Shown here: positions 44,766 to 56,559 of the stretch, piece by piece
Numbering within the stretch: position 1 is the first letter of the stretch
Layout of the letters: each line of letters begins with the position of its first letter
Assembly (NCBI GenBank): GCA_036172665.1
Contig: CM069872.1
Coordinates: 49,772,101 to 49,836,100, forward strand
Length of the DNA stretch: 64,000 nucleotides
Direction: 5' to 3'
Source of the DNA: Prosopocoilus inquinatus
Lineage: Eukaryota; Arthropoda; Insecta; Coleoptera; Lucanidae
Position numbers and translations under genes: made by a program
The notes under the pieces: model-generated
The model's database searches: none
What the model saw: the letters and a program-made list of their open reading frames with translations, nothing else
What the model was told of the DNA's origin: nothing

Positions 44766-45705
44766 CAGCTAGCAGAGTGACGTGAAAAGGACGTTATAAA
44801 GCTGTCTTCTCTTTGTCACTAAAATGTCGTCAATTCTTACATCCAAAAGACGTCTGAGGGACGTCTTAATCACTTTATGAGTCAAGCCATATCACGTCAT
44901 GTAGATAACATACCTTTGACGTTAATTGTGACATAAATAAATGACATAATGACGTGATAATGACGATGAAGTAACGTGTTTCGCTTTGCAGCCAAGTTTA
45001 TGTAGGGGTATTTCCCAAGCAGCAAGATGTCGTCTTTTTCGCGTCGAAAATTGGTGATCGTTTACGTCGAATGACCAATGTCAATGACGTATTAAAGACG
45101 TAAAAATGACGGGCAAATGTCACAGCCCGGCGACGTCGTTTTTGTACGTCAAATAGTCGTGTATTTCTGATGTTATTTTTAATTGTATTATCTATGATAC
45201 ATAAGTATGTTTATATATATATATGTATATTTATGTCATTAAACCGACGTTCTATTCACGTGATTTGTAAACGTCAAATTTTAAACAAAATTTTTACGAA
45301 AAAATGACGTTTAAAAGTGGTCATTCGACGTCCTTGACCAATTTTGACCAAATCATGACGTGATAAAAACGACTGCTTGCTGCTTGGGTTCTTGTTCACA
45401 ACTATATACATGTTATTGTTTCCCTTAATTTAACAATTCCAATATTAATATTGGTATAATTGGCTTCAGAAATATTCAAAGTATTCATTTACAGTTTTTG
45501 TTTAGTCCCAAAAATGTTTTTAAACTAAGAATTCTCAAAAATAAACAAAGTGACATTTTTATCACTTTTTATTGACGTGTTTATGACGTCACGTTTTCGA
45601 CGTTATTATTACGACTGGTCATATTGACGTCACTTTCGGGACAAATGACGTCAATGACGTAAAAAGCCTAAAAATGACGTAATTTTGACGTCACTCTGCT
45701 AGCTG
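44766..45705. mobile_element. Inverted-repeat element nested in the hAT element
   Basis: The ends are CAGCTAGCAGAGTGACGT and ACGTCACTCTGCTAGCTG, exact inverses over 18 bases. The 940-bp interior is dense in ACGTCA/TGACGT words and non-coding. No target duplication could be settled. Confidence 0.7.
45014..45388. mobile_element. Second nested inverted-repeat element, 375 bp
   Basis: The ends are CCCAAGCAGCAAGATGTCGT and, reverse-complemented, CCCAAGCAGCAAGCAGTCGT. It lies wholly inside the 44766-45705 element, so it inserted later or is an internal palindrome of it. The interior contains a TATATA run (about 45212) and many ACGTC words. Confidence 0.7.
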
Positions 45706-45781
45706 AGTAATGTGTTTCTCTTCGCCCTACCCTGTTTCCCACTCCGTCCCGGTTTAGAGCTTAGTGACTATGCTGAGCCTA

Positions 45782-46190
45782 CAAATAATGAATGAAGTAC
45801 ATTTTATGATATGTGTATTAATGGTATAATGATAGTTGCATCGAATGGCGCATTTCAACTCTTGCAATCTGTCTTTAGCACATGCACTTCAGTCTCTTTT
45901 GCCCGTTTATGTCACAAAATATATAACATCACATGTTAAAACTTGTAATGTGCGTGCTGTCACCTTCGATGTTCGGCACAACTCATTTAGTACGATTTAC
46001 AAAACTAAAAAAATTTAGAAAACACTCACAAGACGTGTACTTAATTTTATTGCAAGCAAGTGTACAATTAAAGCAACATTTTCTTTGAAACTCTAGACGG
46101 TTAGACGTGTTTTTCTTTTTGGGAATGTGCAAGAACTGACATACCAAATCATGAATAGTGAAAAACCCAGCAACACCCTGTAGTATCACG
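45782..46190. repeat. Continuation of the 43-44 kb tandem repeat
   Basis: AATGAATGAAGTA, TGTATTAATG(G/A)TATAATGATA, TTAGCACATGCACTT and GTTTATGTCACA repeat the order seen at 44112-44230. A final partial unit reaches about 46165 (GTGCAAGAACTGACATACC). It ends near AGCAACACCCTGTAG, also present at 43914. Confidence 0.55.
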
Positions 46191-46678
46191 GTCTTCATCA
46201 GCTGAAATTTAGAAGAAGTAATTTTGTTAATATTATTTTCTACACATTAATTACGTAAACACAAAAGAAGATGCTGGTTTATCAGGATGGATGTTAAATC
46301 AGGCATCAGTTCTGATAAATGAAACCGTAAAGGCAAATATGCAGTATGGATCAGATGGTTTGCAATGACACAGCACGTTGGGTTGGGTTGGGTGGGACTC
46401 GGACGCTTGTAACTTGATGGGTACATATTACATGTTGCATTAAAACCTATAATGCATTTGTCTGGCTGATAGCTGCGCGATTGGCGGACAATGAATGCAA
46501 TTTCGTCGTAAAATGTCGGCAATTTGATTACGCCGCATTTCACAACAATTTCGATTGCTGTGTACATACAGCTTGAAAAATTGAAATCGTCGTACACAAC
46601 GTAACTTTTGGAGGTTTTAATGAACTGAATGGTGATGAGTGTTAATTTAATATAGGTTTGAGAGTAACAATACATGGC
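46191..46678. other. Non-coding stretch
   Basis: No gene or repeat was recognised apart from TTTTAATGAACTGA (46617), which recurs at 49016. Confidence 0.35.
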
Positions 46679-46748
46679 CTAGACTTCCGCGGTGTAGTAA
46701 CTAGATGGCCGATTTAAACACTAAAAAGTACCTACTTCCGAAGTCTAG
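46679..46748. mobile_element. 70-bp palindromic MITE
   Basis: The ends are CTAGACTTCCGCGG and, reverse-complemented, CTAGACTTCGGAAG, with GTAGTAACTAGATGGC inside. A diverged second copy lies at about 49726-49809 and ends identically in CTACTTCCGAAGTCTAGTCA. Confidence 0.5.
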
Positions 46749-46862
46749 TCATAATTAAAAAAAAAATGTCTTAATTATTTTCAAATTGTAACAACGGACG
46801 ACTTTTACGCAGCGTTGCCAGATATCCTATTCCTACATCGCTTTCTCCAAATATAATGCAAG

Positions 46863-47033
46863 AGACAAAAGATTATCGATTATAAACAAAAGAATGAATG
46901 AAGGGATTGGCACGGCTGGAAAGGGAAAGTAACTGCCAACTTAGGAAAGCAAGCGCCCAGTTACTTTTCCCCTGCCAGCTGTGCCAATAACTGCTTCTTC
47001 ATTCATTCTTTTGTTTACAATCGATTGTCTTTT
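46863..47033. mobile_element. Hairpin element with ~75-bp arms
   Basis: Left GATTATCGATTATAAACAAA, then AGAATGAATGAAG and GGCACGGCTGG, meets its inverse GCCAGCTGTGCCAATAACTG, TTCATTCATTC and TTTGTTTACAATCGATTG. About 15 bases separate the arms. Its outer words (AAACAAAAGA and AATCGATTA) are those of the array that follows. Confidence 0.6.
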
Positions 47034-48890
47034 ATTTTTTGCGTTTTATTTGTGTGTTTGGGTGATTTTGATTTTAGTTTCAAATAAACAAAACACGATC
47101 AGTCAGGACAAGCAAAAGGATCGTCAATTAATAAATAATTTAAATAATTTATTTAAAAAAAGAGAATCTGAACTGCCTTTAAAAAATATTTGCCTTTTTT
47201 TTCAACCAACGAAAGCGAAAGAAACAAGACGCAATCGACTGCAAACAAAATCGATAAAATCGATTAATACTAAAAGACAAACATTTGTTCCGTTTGGTCA
47301 TGCCTGGAAAATAATTTTTTCTGTACATTAAAATAAAAAGTGGGAAAGTGTTCGTTGATTACAAACAGAAATCAATAATGCCAAACAAACAAAGTCGATT
47401 ACAAACAAAAGACAATCGATTAATAAATTGACGATCAATATTTTCGTTTTTTTTTTGGCTAGCAGAAAACAGTCGATTACAAAAAAAATGGAAATAATTC
47501 CAAACAAAGGCAGTCGACTAAAACAAACAAAAAAAACAATTGATTAATAAATCGACGATTTAATTTTGCTTCTAATTCGGAAAAAGTAAGAAAAGAATGT
47601 GACATTTTTTCTCTGTTCGACAAAAGAAACAGAAAACAGTCGATCGCAAACGGAAATAAATTATTCCAAACGAAGACGATCGCGACAAACAAGAGACAAT
47701 CGCTTCTTAAGTTGACCTTCAATATTTTCTTCTTAGTTTGAAAGGAACTGTTCGTGCAAAGCAGAAGAAACAAAAGAAAATCAACTGTTCGTGTAGTAAC
47801 GTAAAAGAAACAAAAGAAAATAGACCGCAAACAAAGGACAATCGATTAACGAATCGAAATCTCTTTTTGTCCTATTTGGAAAGATTATAAACAAAAGGCA
47901 AATAATTTCAAACAAAGACAGTCGACTACAAACAAAAAGAAACAATCGATTAATAAATCGACGATTTAATTTTCTTTTTAGTCCGGCAAGAGTAAGAAAA
48001 GAATTTGACATTTTTTTCTGTTCGTCAAAAGAAACAGAAAACAGTCGATCACAAACGACAATAAAGTATGAGTATTCCAAAACGAAGACGATCGCGACAA
48101 ACAAAAGACAATCGATTCTTAAGTTGATGTTCATTTTTTTCTCTTTAGTTTAAATGAAACTGTTCATATAAAGCAAAAGCAACAAAAGAAAGTAGACCGC
48201 AAACAAAGGACAATTGATTGATGAAAAGAAATCTCGTTATGTTTTGTTTGGAAAGATTAAGGACAGGATTTTTTTATTTCAACAGGGAAACAATTAATTA
48301 AAAAGGAGCAAAAAATTACAAAGACGGTGGGCTACAAATAAAAGACAGTCGGTTAATTAATTAATCAATTAATTGATTAATTAGTCGATCGCGATCGTGG
48401 TTTTCTTTTTAGCTTGCAAGGAAGGCGGAAAGAAAGACTCATTTATTCTTCTCGCCTTGAGACGAGAAAAGACTTTATTTGGAAAGAAAAAAAAAGAGTT
48501 AAAGCAAAGAAACGGGTAACAATCAATTAAAGAAAAAAGAAAACAATAATAACAAACAAAGACAATCGACTACAAAGTGTAAGGCAATCGATTAATAATT
48601 TTTTTGTTTTGGAAGAATAAAGAATTTTTTTGTTTTGGAAGAATAAAGAATTTTTTTTCTGCTAATCTAAAATTCAAAAAAAAAAACAGGTGACGATCAA
48701 TTAACTTGGAACAAAAGACGAACAAACAAAAGCCATTAATTATAAACAAAAAGCAATCGGTTAATAAATCGACGAACAAAAATTATCAAACCAAAAACAA
48801 TCTACTAGCGACAAAAGACAACTAACTACAGAGAAAAGACTTTTAATTACAAACAAAAGACAATCGATTGCTAATTTGTTGTTTAATTTC
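47034..48890. repeat. Array of ACAAACAAAAGACAATCGAT-type words with a higher-order duplication
   Basis: At least ten copies of ACAATCGATTAATAAATCGA-like words are spread over 1.8 kb with AAACAAAAGA spacers. A ~400-bp block is duplicated in tandem (about 47490-47870 and 47905-48225). Both copies carry AGTCGACTA, TCGACGATTTAATTTT, AAACAGTCGATC, CGAAGACGATCGCGACAAAC and AAAGTAGACCGC or a close variant. Frames across it are translations of the repeat. Confidence 0.65.
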
Positions 48891-49054
48891 TAAAAAAAAA
48901 TCCTACATTTGTTTTAACGTCGCACTTTTTTGTTCCCATGGACCATCCCAACTAAGCCTCCATATCCACTAATTCGGTGAAACATGTTTTACGGGGTGTT
49001 TTACTTGTCACCAAGTTTTAATGAACTGAGTGTTAATTTAAAATTTATATGATG
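48891..49054. other. Non-coding spacer
   Basis: Short AT-rich stretch; TTTTAATGAACTGAGTGTTA matches 46617. Confidence 0.3.
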
Positions 49055-49716
49055 ATTAGAGAACGGAATCTCGTACATGAGAAGGGTGGAAGGGAGCCGT
49101 AGGAGTTGGCGATCACGCGCTTTCGCCTTCGCCATCGTAGTTAGTGATGTGATATCAATATCTCTGTGAAATCGCAGTTTTTTAAATAGCATAAATTCTT
49201 ATAATTAAATGAATTTCATTGTTATTTATAAATAATGTCTAGGTGTCTGTCGCGCTGCATGTTAATGTGTCAGCCAATAATTGTTATTAATGTAAAATAG
49301 TTCGATGCAGAAAACGCACAGATTTTCTCGAAACTTAATAAATTATTGTTTGATGAAAGGCCGCAGAAATATATTTTGCACGAGGGCGCCAGGCTGTCTG
49401 GTGCCTGTGTTGTGGAAGCGCAAATGCCATTAAGGCAGGAAGTCGCTTGCTGCCCGTATCTTTCTTAAGGCGTTAAGGGAAAGTCGACTTTATTTGCATC
49501 CAAGTATAAACTGGATCTGATTTCGGCCAAACTGTTCTACACAGGCACTTTTTGATACCTTGAAATTGCATTCACGTCACAGTTAAAACTTCTGATATAA
49601 AAACTGCCATTTCACAGTTATATTGATATCACGATGTCGCCCATCAGAACGCGTGATCGCCAAGTTCTACGGCTCCCTTCCACCTGTCTCATGTACGAAA
49701 TTCCGTTCTCTAACGA
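49055..49716. repeat. Widely spaced inverted repeat, ~100-bp arms
   Basis: The left arm (49055-49163) contains AGAGAACGGAATCTCGTACA, GTGGAAGGGAGCCGTAG and GGCGATCACGCG. The right arm (49619-49716) is its reverse complement with few mismatches. About 455 bases of unrelated AT-rich DNA lie between. It is probably the ends of a 0.66-kb non-autonomous element; no target duplication was identified. Confidence 0.6.
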
Positions 49717-49725
49717 TAATACAGG

Positions 49726-50566
49726 ACGTAAACTTCTACGTTCTAGTAACTAGTTGGCTGATGTTTAAGTCGTAAAAAAATACTTTAGGTAGCTACTTCC
49801 GAAGTCTAGTCATAATTAAAAAGAAATTATCTTAGTTTACACTTGGTTCAATTTCATACAAAGTTCTGCGGTAACGTTAGAATCAAATCTGTTTTTCTTC
49901 AGCAAATTCTTCCGGAAAGACCTCGTGCTTGGCAATCGTCATGAATCTCGATGAAGAAGGAGGGAGGGGCCCACCACCGTACATTAAATTTAATATCAGA
50001 AGTTGGTCTAATAAATACGTACAGTTGAACTTTCTTTCTCGTAATAATAAAAGTTGGTAACTCTTGGCGTAAGAGATAGTAGTATATTTCGACGAGTGTT
50101 GATGCGCGCCCGCCGCCGCCCGTATAAAACTCGCTGATTTATTTTCGCGCCGAAAAACTAATATTAATTTTCCAGAGCCGGAATTTCCCCCCTCTCTCTC
50201 GGAAAGTTCGGAAATTTCCACTGCAACAGACCGGACCCGAATTGCCGCCTCCTCGCCCCATAATTAATGTCGGTAGTGAACTTTGTGTGGTCATCTCAAA
50301 TATTTGGGCGGGGTTGTTGGGGAAATGGAATTTAATATACAGAAGGGGGGCAAGTTAAAACTTGATTTTAAGCTTCCCTTGAATATACTCGTTTTTATTT
50401 TACCTTTTCATTATACCCTCGGCATACTATGGTACACGTACATGCCCGTGAATTATGGGGGTGTTTGTTTCGAATTAAGTAATAAATTTAGATTAATAGA
50501 TTTAAATTTGTTTTATTTTCAAATAAATAATCGCTTTTTAAAAATAAGAATGACATAGGGGTAAAA
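49726..50566. other. Second palindromic MITE copy, then a GC-rich patch
   Basis: 49726-49809 is the diverged copy of the 46679 element. 50090-50270 is GC-rich (CGCCCGCCGCCGCCCG) with TATAAAA at about 50123, which could be a plus-strand promoter, but no exon follows. A 112-codon minus frame (50221-49883) is not recognised. Confidence 0.35.
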
Positions 50567-51342
50567 CCAGACGCAGCAGTTTCTGAACGCAACCTTTTGT
50601 TAATGTATGTCCAGTGACATCTCGTGTTTCCTTTTTCTTTAATTTTCAGTTAGTATAGTTTCATTGACTAAAATCCAATAGATTAGGAGAGTGGGCGGTT
50701 CTAAAGCCGGCGCGAAATTTAAAACGGAGTCTACCTTATCATTTTTGATGAAAAACTTCAATAAAATTGTGTCAGTTGTGCTTACTTTACCTAATTAGTT
50801 AATTTATTTGTTATTAAAAAAATTGTACAAAACAGAACAGCTGCAGTCAACAAATCGTTAACAAACATAACCTAATAAAACTAAGTAAGAATGATTGGAT
50901 GAGAAAATCTGTAGAACAAAACGCAACGTATTTTTCAACTAGTTTTTAATAGAATGTAAAAGATACCAACCTATAAAACTGCGAGCTCTCTTCATTTGTC
51001 GTTGTTTTAACATTCTTCAATGTTAGGTTATGTTGGCGTCAACCCCGGCCTTACAGTACCAATTATTTACGTCACACGTTCGATGTAATAGCTTCGCCTT
51101 CTATGATGTTTACTTTTCCATTATAATCCCATAACTTCAAACTACGAATTTTTTGCCCCCAAAGGTAGTTGGCGGCACTGATTTCTCTTGAGGGAAAGAA
51201 GAACGAAAGTTCTATTCCTAATACTTAAATGACAAAACAAGATTTTAGTCGATGAATGCTCCATTAAAAGTTAAGAAAAAGAGAAACAGGATGTCACTGG
51301 ACACGCGTTAACAAAGTACTGCGTTCAGAAACTACACTCTGG
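50567..51342. mobile_element. 776-bp element with ~75-bp inverted ends
   Basis: The left end CCAGACGCAGCAGTTTCTGA continues to GTCCAGTGACATCTCG and TTTCTTTAATTTTCA. The reverse-complemented right end CCAGAGTGTAGTTTCTGAAC continues to GTCCAGTGACATCCTG. The interior is non-coding and holds a GTTGGCGGCACTG word at 51168. The end word GTTTCTGAACGCAACC is amplified downstream at 52 kb. Confidence 0.7.
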
Positions 51343-51983
51343 TTGCACTCTTATGGCATTCTTATTTTTATAAAAGACATTGTACCTATTTGAGTTAGTA
51401 AACGGAACCTGAATTCCATAGCAAATAAAAAACATTTTCTACATCCCGTTAAAAGCTGCGAATTATCGTCCTGAGTGAAGAGAATCAATCAATGAAGTAA
51501 TTATACAGCTGTAGTACTGCAGTGGGCAATAAAATGTGGACAAGTATTTGATATAACAGGCGTATTCACGGAAATCTGGCAAATTATGCTTTTTTGAGGT
51601 TATGTTTTTGAAAAAAACGTGTAGAAAATGAAATTAAATGTCAAACTTTCTAAACGCATACCTTTTTCTCTGCCCGAACTTCATCGGGGAAAGTCAATTC
51701 TTAATTTCTGAGCAAAATATAGAAAACAAAAACAAGCAGCAACTATTTATCATTAAAATTTCTAAAAGATTTTGTTGCAAATAGTTTTTGAATGCAGTGG
51801 ATCCCTCCAGCAGTCCCTGTATAGCTGCTTCAGCCCTATTCGGGGCTGAAGAAGCGGAGAAGCGATCGTAGGCTGTCGCTGTTTAAGCTATTCATTAAAA
51901 TTTCTATTACCCACCATTTGTACCTACCAGAAATATTAAAGTCAGGCTTACATTACAGAATAGACGCATACGCTAGCGTACAT
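51343..51983. other. Non-coding stretch
   Basis: No gene. A small hairpin (CTTCAGCCC with GGGCTGAAG) lies at about 51828-51851. Confidence 0.35.
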
Positions 51984-52790
51984 TCGAACGTACAGTTTCT
52001 GAACGCAACCCAACTAAGCAAAATAATAAAGAACGGGGATTTTAAAACAGTTTCTTATATGGAAAAAAAAAATGTAATTCGAAGTGTGATTTGTTTATTT
52101 AAACGCATTTCATTGATTCAAATATATTCAATTTCTGAGCACAACTCAATTAAGCAAAATAATAAATATCCAAGGACTTTACAGTGCGTAGAGCAGGAAC
52201 TTTCTAATACTCCTAAAAAAAAGTCTATATGTAATTTGTCTGTTTCATTGCATGAAAAATTTTATTGAATGCACAGTTTCTGAACGCAACCCAAATAAGC
52301 AAAATAACATAATTCAAGGACTTTAGAATACTTAGGCCTGAGGCTTTTTAATTTTTTTCTTTTATTATCAACATTTTATTTTATAACTCAGTTCACATTA
52401 ACTTAATAACAGATAACAATAATAGAAAGAATAAAAGTCCTTATAAAGAAATAAAGAAAGCCAAAAATAATAACAATAATGATAACAGAAAATTTGTTTC
52501 GCCACTAAGTCTAAAGACTTTACAGTGGCCGCACTTCGTGAGTAACGTAATCATAAGGTTGGCAAACATAACTAACTAAAAGCGATCTTATTCTGTGAAA
52601 CAACCATAAATAAACAAAAACAATAATAATAATAAAAAAAAAACAATAATTCTGTGAATGATTTATCTATTTGATTACGTCTCATCGATTCAAATTTACA
52701 CGAATATACAGTTTCTGAACGCAACCCCACTGCGCAAAATAATAAATACCAAGGACTTTTGAGTACTTAGAGCAGAGAATTGCCAATAAT
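51984..52790. repeat. Repeats of an ACAGTTTCTGAACGCAACCC unit
   Basis: ACAGTTTCTGAACGCAACCC, then AAGCAAAATAATAAA, then CCAAGGACTTT occur at about 51990, 52129 (diverged), 52266 and 52704. The first three are about 138 bases apart. About 400 bases of unrelated AT-rich DNA separate the last. Confidence 0.6.
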
Positions 52791-55700
52791 GATGACATAA
52801 AAAAAAAACAGTAATTTGTTATTTGATTTAAATTCCTTGGTGGAAAAGCAAACTCAAGCGGCGGGAATCGCGTTTTCCGCCTCGGTCGACGTAATTACAA
52901 TTAAATCACCAAATAATTTTTGGTCAAATAATTGCGTTTATTATCGAATGTCTGCTTCCTCAATTAAATACAATTCATTTTGATCTCTTAGAGCCGTATG
53001 GCATTATGTAAATTTTTGTGTGGAATTTGTAAAAAATTATGTACAATTTATAAAAATTTAAGTATTACAAAGTGACAGAAGCAGGATACCACAGTTTATT
53101 GGTTATTTCGACCCTTCTCTGTCAGACAAGGGATGAGTAAAAACGGTATCCCCAGTCTCGATTGTGTTTGGGTGAATCCAGACTTGATGCAAACAGACAG
53201 GCGCCCAACATATACATGCAAACGTCGCAGCTGCTTTCCTACCTCGACGTTTAACTTGGTGGGGGCGGTACACTTCCCTGCTAGTGCCCCTCCCTGTCTT
53301 AGACTCAATATCCGTTAGGTAGCTCTGCTAATTACTGCATTATATGGACAGAAATTCCTTGATAGTGCAAAAAATTGTCTAGTGAGGTTTTCTTAATGAA
53401 GTTCATCTATTTCTTTCTGAAATGAAATGATATCGTCTTTCCATTCTTTTTGCAGTGCAGAAAAAGAGTTTTAGTCTTTCTTTACCTTTTTTTTTAAAGA
53501 AATTAGTCACCATTTCATATTTAAATTTAGTAAAAAGATTTCGTCAGGGACACTTTATGCAGAATAAATCAACTGGCGGATGTAAAACTTCAAAGATTTA
53601 AAAATGTGCTATAATTACAGGCCGGAGAAAATAGTCTCGTGACGTATGTAGATGAAGAGTTGACCATCTGAATCGATTACGTGAGATATGGCTTTAGTAC
53701 ATAAGCGATCCACTGTAATTGATATGGATTTAAAAGTATAGTCGCCCAGTTACATATTAAAATGTTTCTCTAGTGGCCGAATATAGTCAGCTCGTTTGGT
53801 CTACTGTTTAATAAGAGCGAAAATTTAAAATGAATTTGACATGAGATATTTCTCACCGGTGGTTGGCACCCACTTCAGGCATCCTTCAATGTTGGGGGGA
53901 AAAATCAATACTATCGGCGAGGAGGTTTGGAAGTCACTAAATCATTAATTAATTAATTAATTAATTGCGTATGCAGCTGCATACCAGGACGTTAAACCAA
54001 CATAGATATTTTTAACTCGGAAGCTTCGGACCTTCTAGGAAAGTCGCAGTCACTTCCAGAGTAACTGTATTTAATTAATTGGCATGAAACGCTTTACACA
54101 CACAAAATACATTCCTTTTCTTGAGGTCCCGACATGTCTATGACTTAAGAGCCCATTGGTGAACCATCACAGATACAAAAAGAATATTAACAAATAGGGG
54201 GTCGTAAATAAATTAAAAAGGTGATGTATACTAGTAAGATTATTATTATTATTAATTTGTAAAATAAAGTTAACAACACATCAATCGAATCATAAGTAAC
54301 TTCGGCGTACTGGTTATGTACTTAAAGCACGGATGTAGAATTGGTTGCCTATTTACAATTTTTAAGGCGTAACGATTGAAAATGGCCGCCCCCTGTACAC
54401 TACGCGTTACATAGATATTTGGATGGTTCGATGGCGAAAGTACTTTTTGGATTTGGTAGGCGTTTAACCCCGAAAGGTCGTATATATTCGAAAAAAGCGG
54501 CCCATTTATATTCATGCTTATACGTCTTCTTTTTTGCGTCCGCCCGGCGTTTCACAAAACGGGAAATATAAAACGAAATTAGATTCCCATTGTATAAAAA
54601 TGGGTCGTCTCGTTTACATGAGAACGATATATAATTTGATACCTTGCAATAACCGTAGTGTCGATTTATTCAGTGGCGTTTTATCCTCGCCGTTGCGTTG
54701 CCTCGTAAATGTCGCTCCGATGTTGAGTTTTAAGTTACGCTTCGAGTTTGCGGCCATTATCTTATGCTGCAGTTTCTTGGGGGGGGGGGGGTAACGGGAT
54801 TAAAGGAATTGGAGTCCTCTTTGTTATACCTGAACAGAAAATTCAAATTGGCTTGTAGGTGCACACATTAATGTAAATTGATCAACCATGATCAGGGAGT
54901 CTATATTTTACGCAGTTTAGTAACGCGTGCTACGCTTGCGCACGAAGTAAAGTGCATGAGGCATACACTCTCTGATCACTATGGATTTATTATCATGTTG
55001 TGTATGGTTGCCAAATTCTAAGTAACGTATCATTTTATTTATTTCATTGTTAATTTCCATTGTGATTTTTCCTCGGACTGCAACAGTTATTTCTGAAAAG
55101 ACTTTGAACGTTATTAACGAAATTAATTGCAACTGCACACACAGTCATATCACAGCCGAACAAAATTAAATTTTAATTAATTCATTTTAATTTAACTGTT
55201 GAGCTTCCATTACCATATTTCACATCTGCTTTTCATCCGTTTACGATCGATAGACAAACCACACACGTTCGAATTTCACTGAAATGTAATGTTTATGCTC
55301 TACAATAATTTTCATTAACGTTTATACCTGTTATAATTTATGAAAAGGGATTGCAGAGTAGGGTTGAACAGTATGTACAATTCCCTCGAGTGGTCGGCTA
55401 GTATATTTCAAGCTGGATTGCAGCGTCCAGACTTCTATGGATAAGGGTTGTTGAGATTAGCAGGGTATTCTGGAAGTGGGATATAATGTTCTCTCTGTAA
55501 GTATAAAGTTGTTATGATGTGTGCTACACACGTGCCTTCGCGCTCCTTTTCGTTTTTATATATATTTTTTAAGTTTTATCTTTAACTTATTAACGTTGTT
55601 TTCTTTTGTGCGATATTTATTGCTCCTGTAAGAGGCGGGTTAAATGAGGGTGAAAAATATAAATCTCCCGGAACAAAAGGAACATAACAAATCTTTATTT

Positions 55701-56150
55701 TGAGCGAAAAACAAAACCACTCCAACCTTTTAAGGATTGTCAAAGTTTATTTGATAAATTATTTTAAAATTTTTGTGACTCAAAGGGTTTAATAAAAGAA
55801 AGTAATAGGTCAATAATTAATACAATAACGGAAAAGAAAATTTCCAAAGCAATTTTAACAAAACACAATTAAATATTGAAACAAAGAATTTAACAAACAA
55901 AACTATGGACTAAGAGTAAATAATAAACAAAATAATAATTAAGGATTCGACATTTACAATAACTGACTGTTTCTTTAAACCTACTTTGTGTTAGATGGCA
56001 TTATTTTTCATCGGCGGGAAAATTCCCCAAATTTTGCAAACGTGGCGCTTTCAACTTCCCACAGAAAATGCAGGTTCCTGCAGGAACAGGAACGTGCCTT
56101 ATCTTAACGTGCTTGGCAGTAATTTTATGTTTTTCTATTATTTATTACTA
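52791..56150. other. Long non-coding stretch
   Basis: No gene recognised. 53090-53320 is GC-richer; its minus strand holds AATAAACTGTGG and could be a solo LTR, but no ends were found. An (AATT)n run lies at about 53945-53967, ATT repeats at about 54240 and a G-run at about 54780-54792. The remainder shows no structure I can support. Confidence 0.35.
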
Positions 56151-56492
56151 AAGACCGGACGTTTAGGTCGTGAAAACGTCGAGAAACGCGTGTATCTGAT
56201 TTGGGCGACTTAATTATGAGATCATGTATTTATTTTCTCGTGATAGATTCTTAAAAAGGTCCAATAAAGTTAAGTGAAACATTAAAGTTAAAGTTATTAT
56301 CCAGATTCTTGTACCAAATGATGATAATTACTTTAATTTTAATTTTGTACAAAATTTTGGATAATGACTTTAACTCTAATGTTTTATTTAACTTTATTGG
56401 ACCTTTTTAAGAATCTATCAGGAGAAAATAAAAGCATCCAGATCAGCTACACGCGTTTCTCGACTTCTTTGCGACCTAAATGTTCCGTCCTT
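56151..56492. mobile_element. Foldback element with ~165-bp arms
   Basis: The left arm contains GTTTAGGTCG, CGTCGAGAAACGCGTGTA, GATAGATTCTTAAAAAGGTC, CAATAAAGTTAA and AAAGTTATTATCCA. The right arm repeats these in reverse complement to GCGACCTAAATGTTCCGTCC. The centre is at about 56325 with almost no loop, so the whole 340 bases can fold. It is non-coding. Confidence 0.75.
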
Positions 56493-56559
56493 ATTGATTA
56501 CCCTAACCCCTAACCCATAAGTACCACAAATCCGAAGCATTACAATCAGCTTACCTTTA

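Larger units (their letters stand above)
44371..45781. mobile_element. hAT-type non-autonomous element, exact 8-bp target duplication
   Basis: CAAATAAT flanks the element on both sides (44363-44370 and 45782-45789). The ends are TAGGCTTATCGTAC and, reverse-complemented, TAGGCTCAGCATAG. Subterminal CGTCCCGGTTTAACCGGG and CCGTCCCGGTTT are typical of hAT ends. No transposase frame is present. It interrupts the tandem repeat described just before, which resumes at 45782. Confidence 0.8.

Noticed and set aside
47477..48134. Two 117-codon minus-strand frames that resemble each other
   Set aside because: They are translations of the two copies of a ~400-bp tandem duplication of A-rich words; leucine/phenylalanine runs reflect composition.
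51828..51851. Short CTTCAGCCC/GGGCTGAAG hairpin
   Set aside because: A nine-base stem with a short loop is expected by chance in 64 kb, and no transcript context supports a function.
53060..53320. Possible solo LTR on the minus strand
   Set aside because: AATAAA and GC-richer sequence are suggestive, but no TG..CA ends, duplication or second copy were found.
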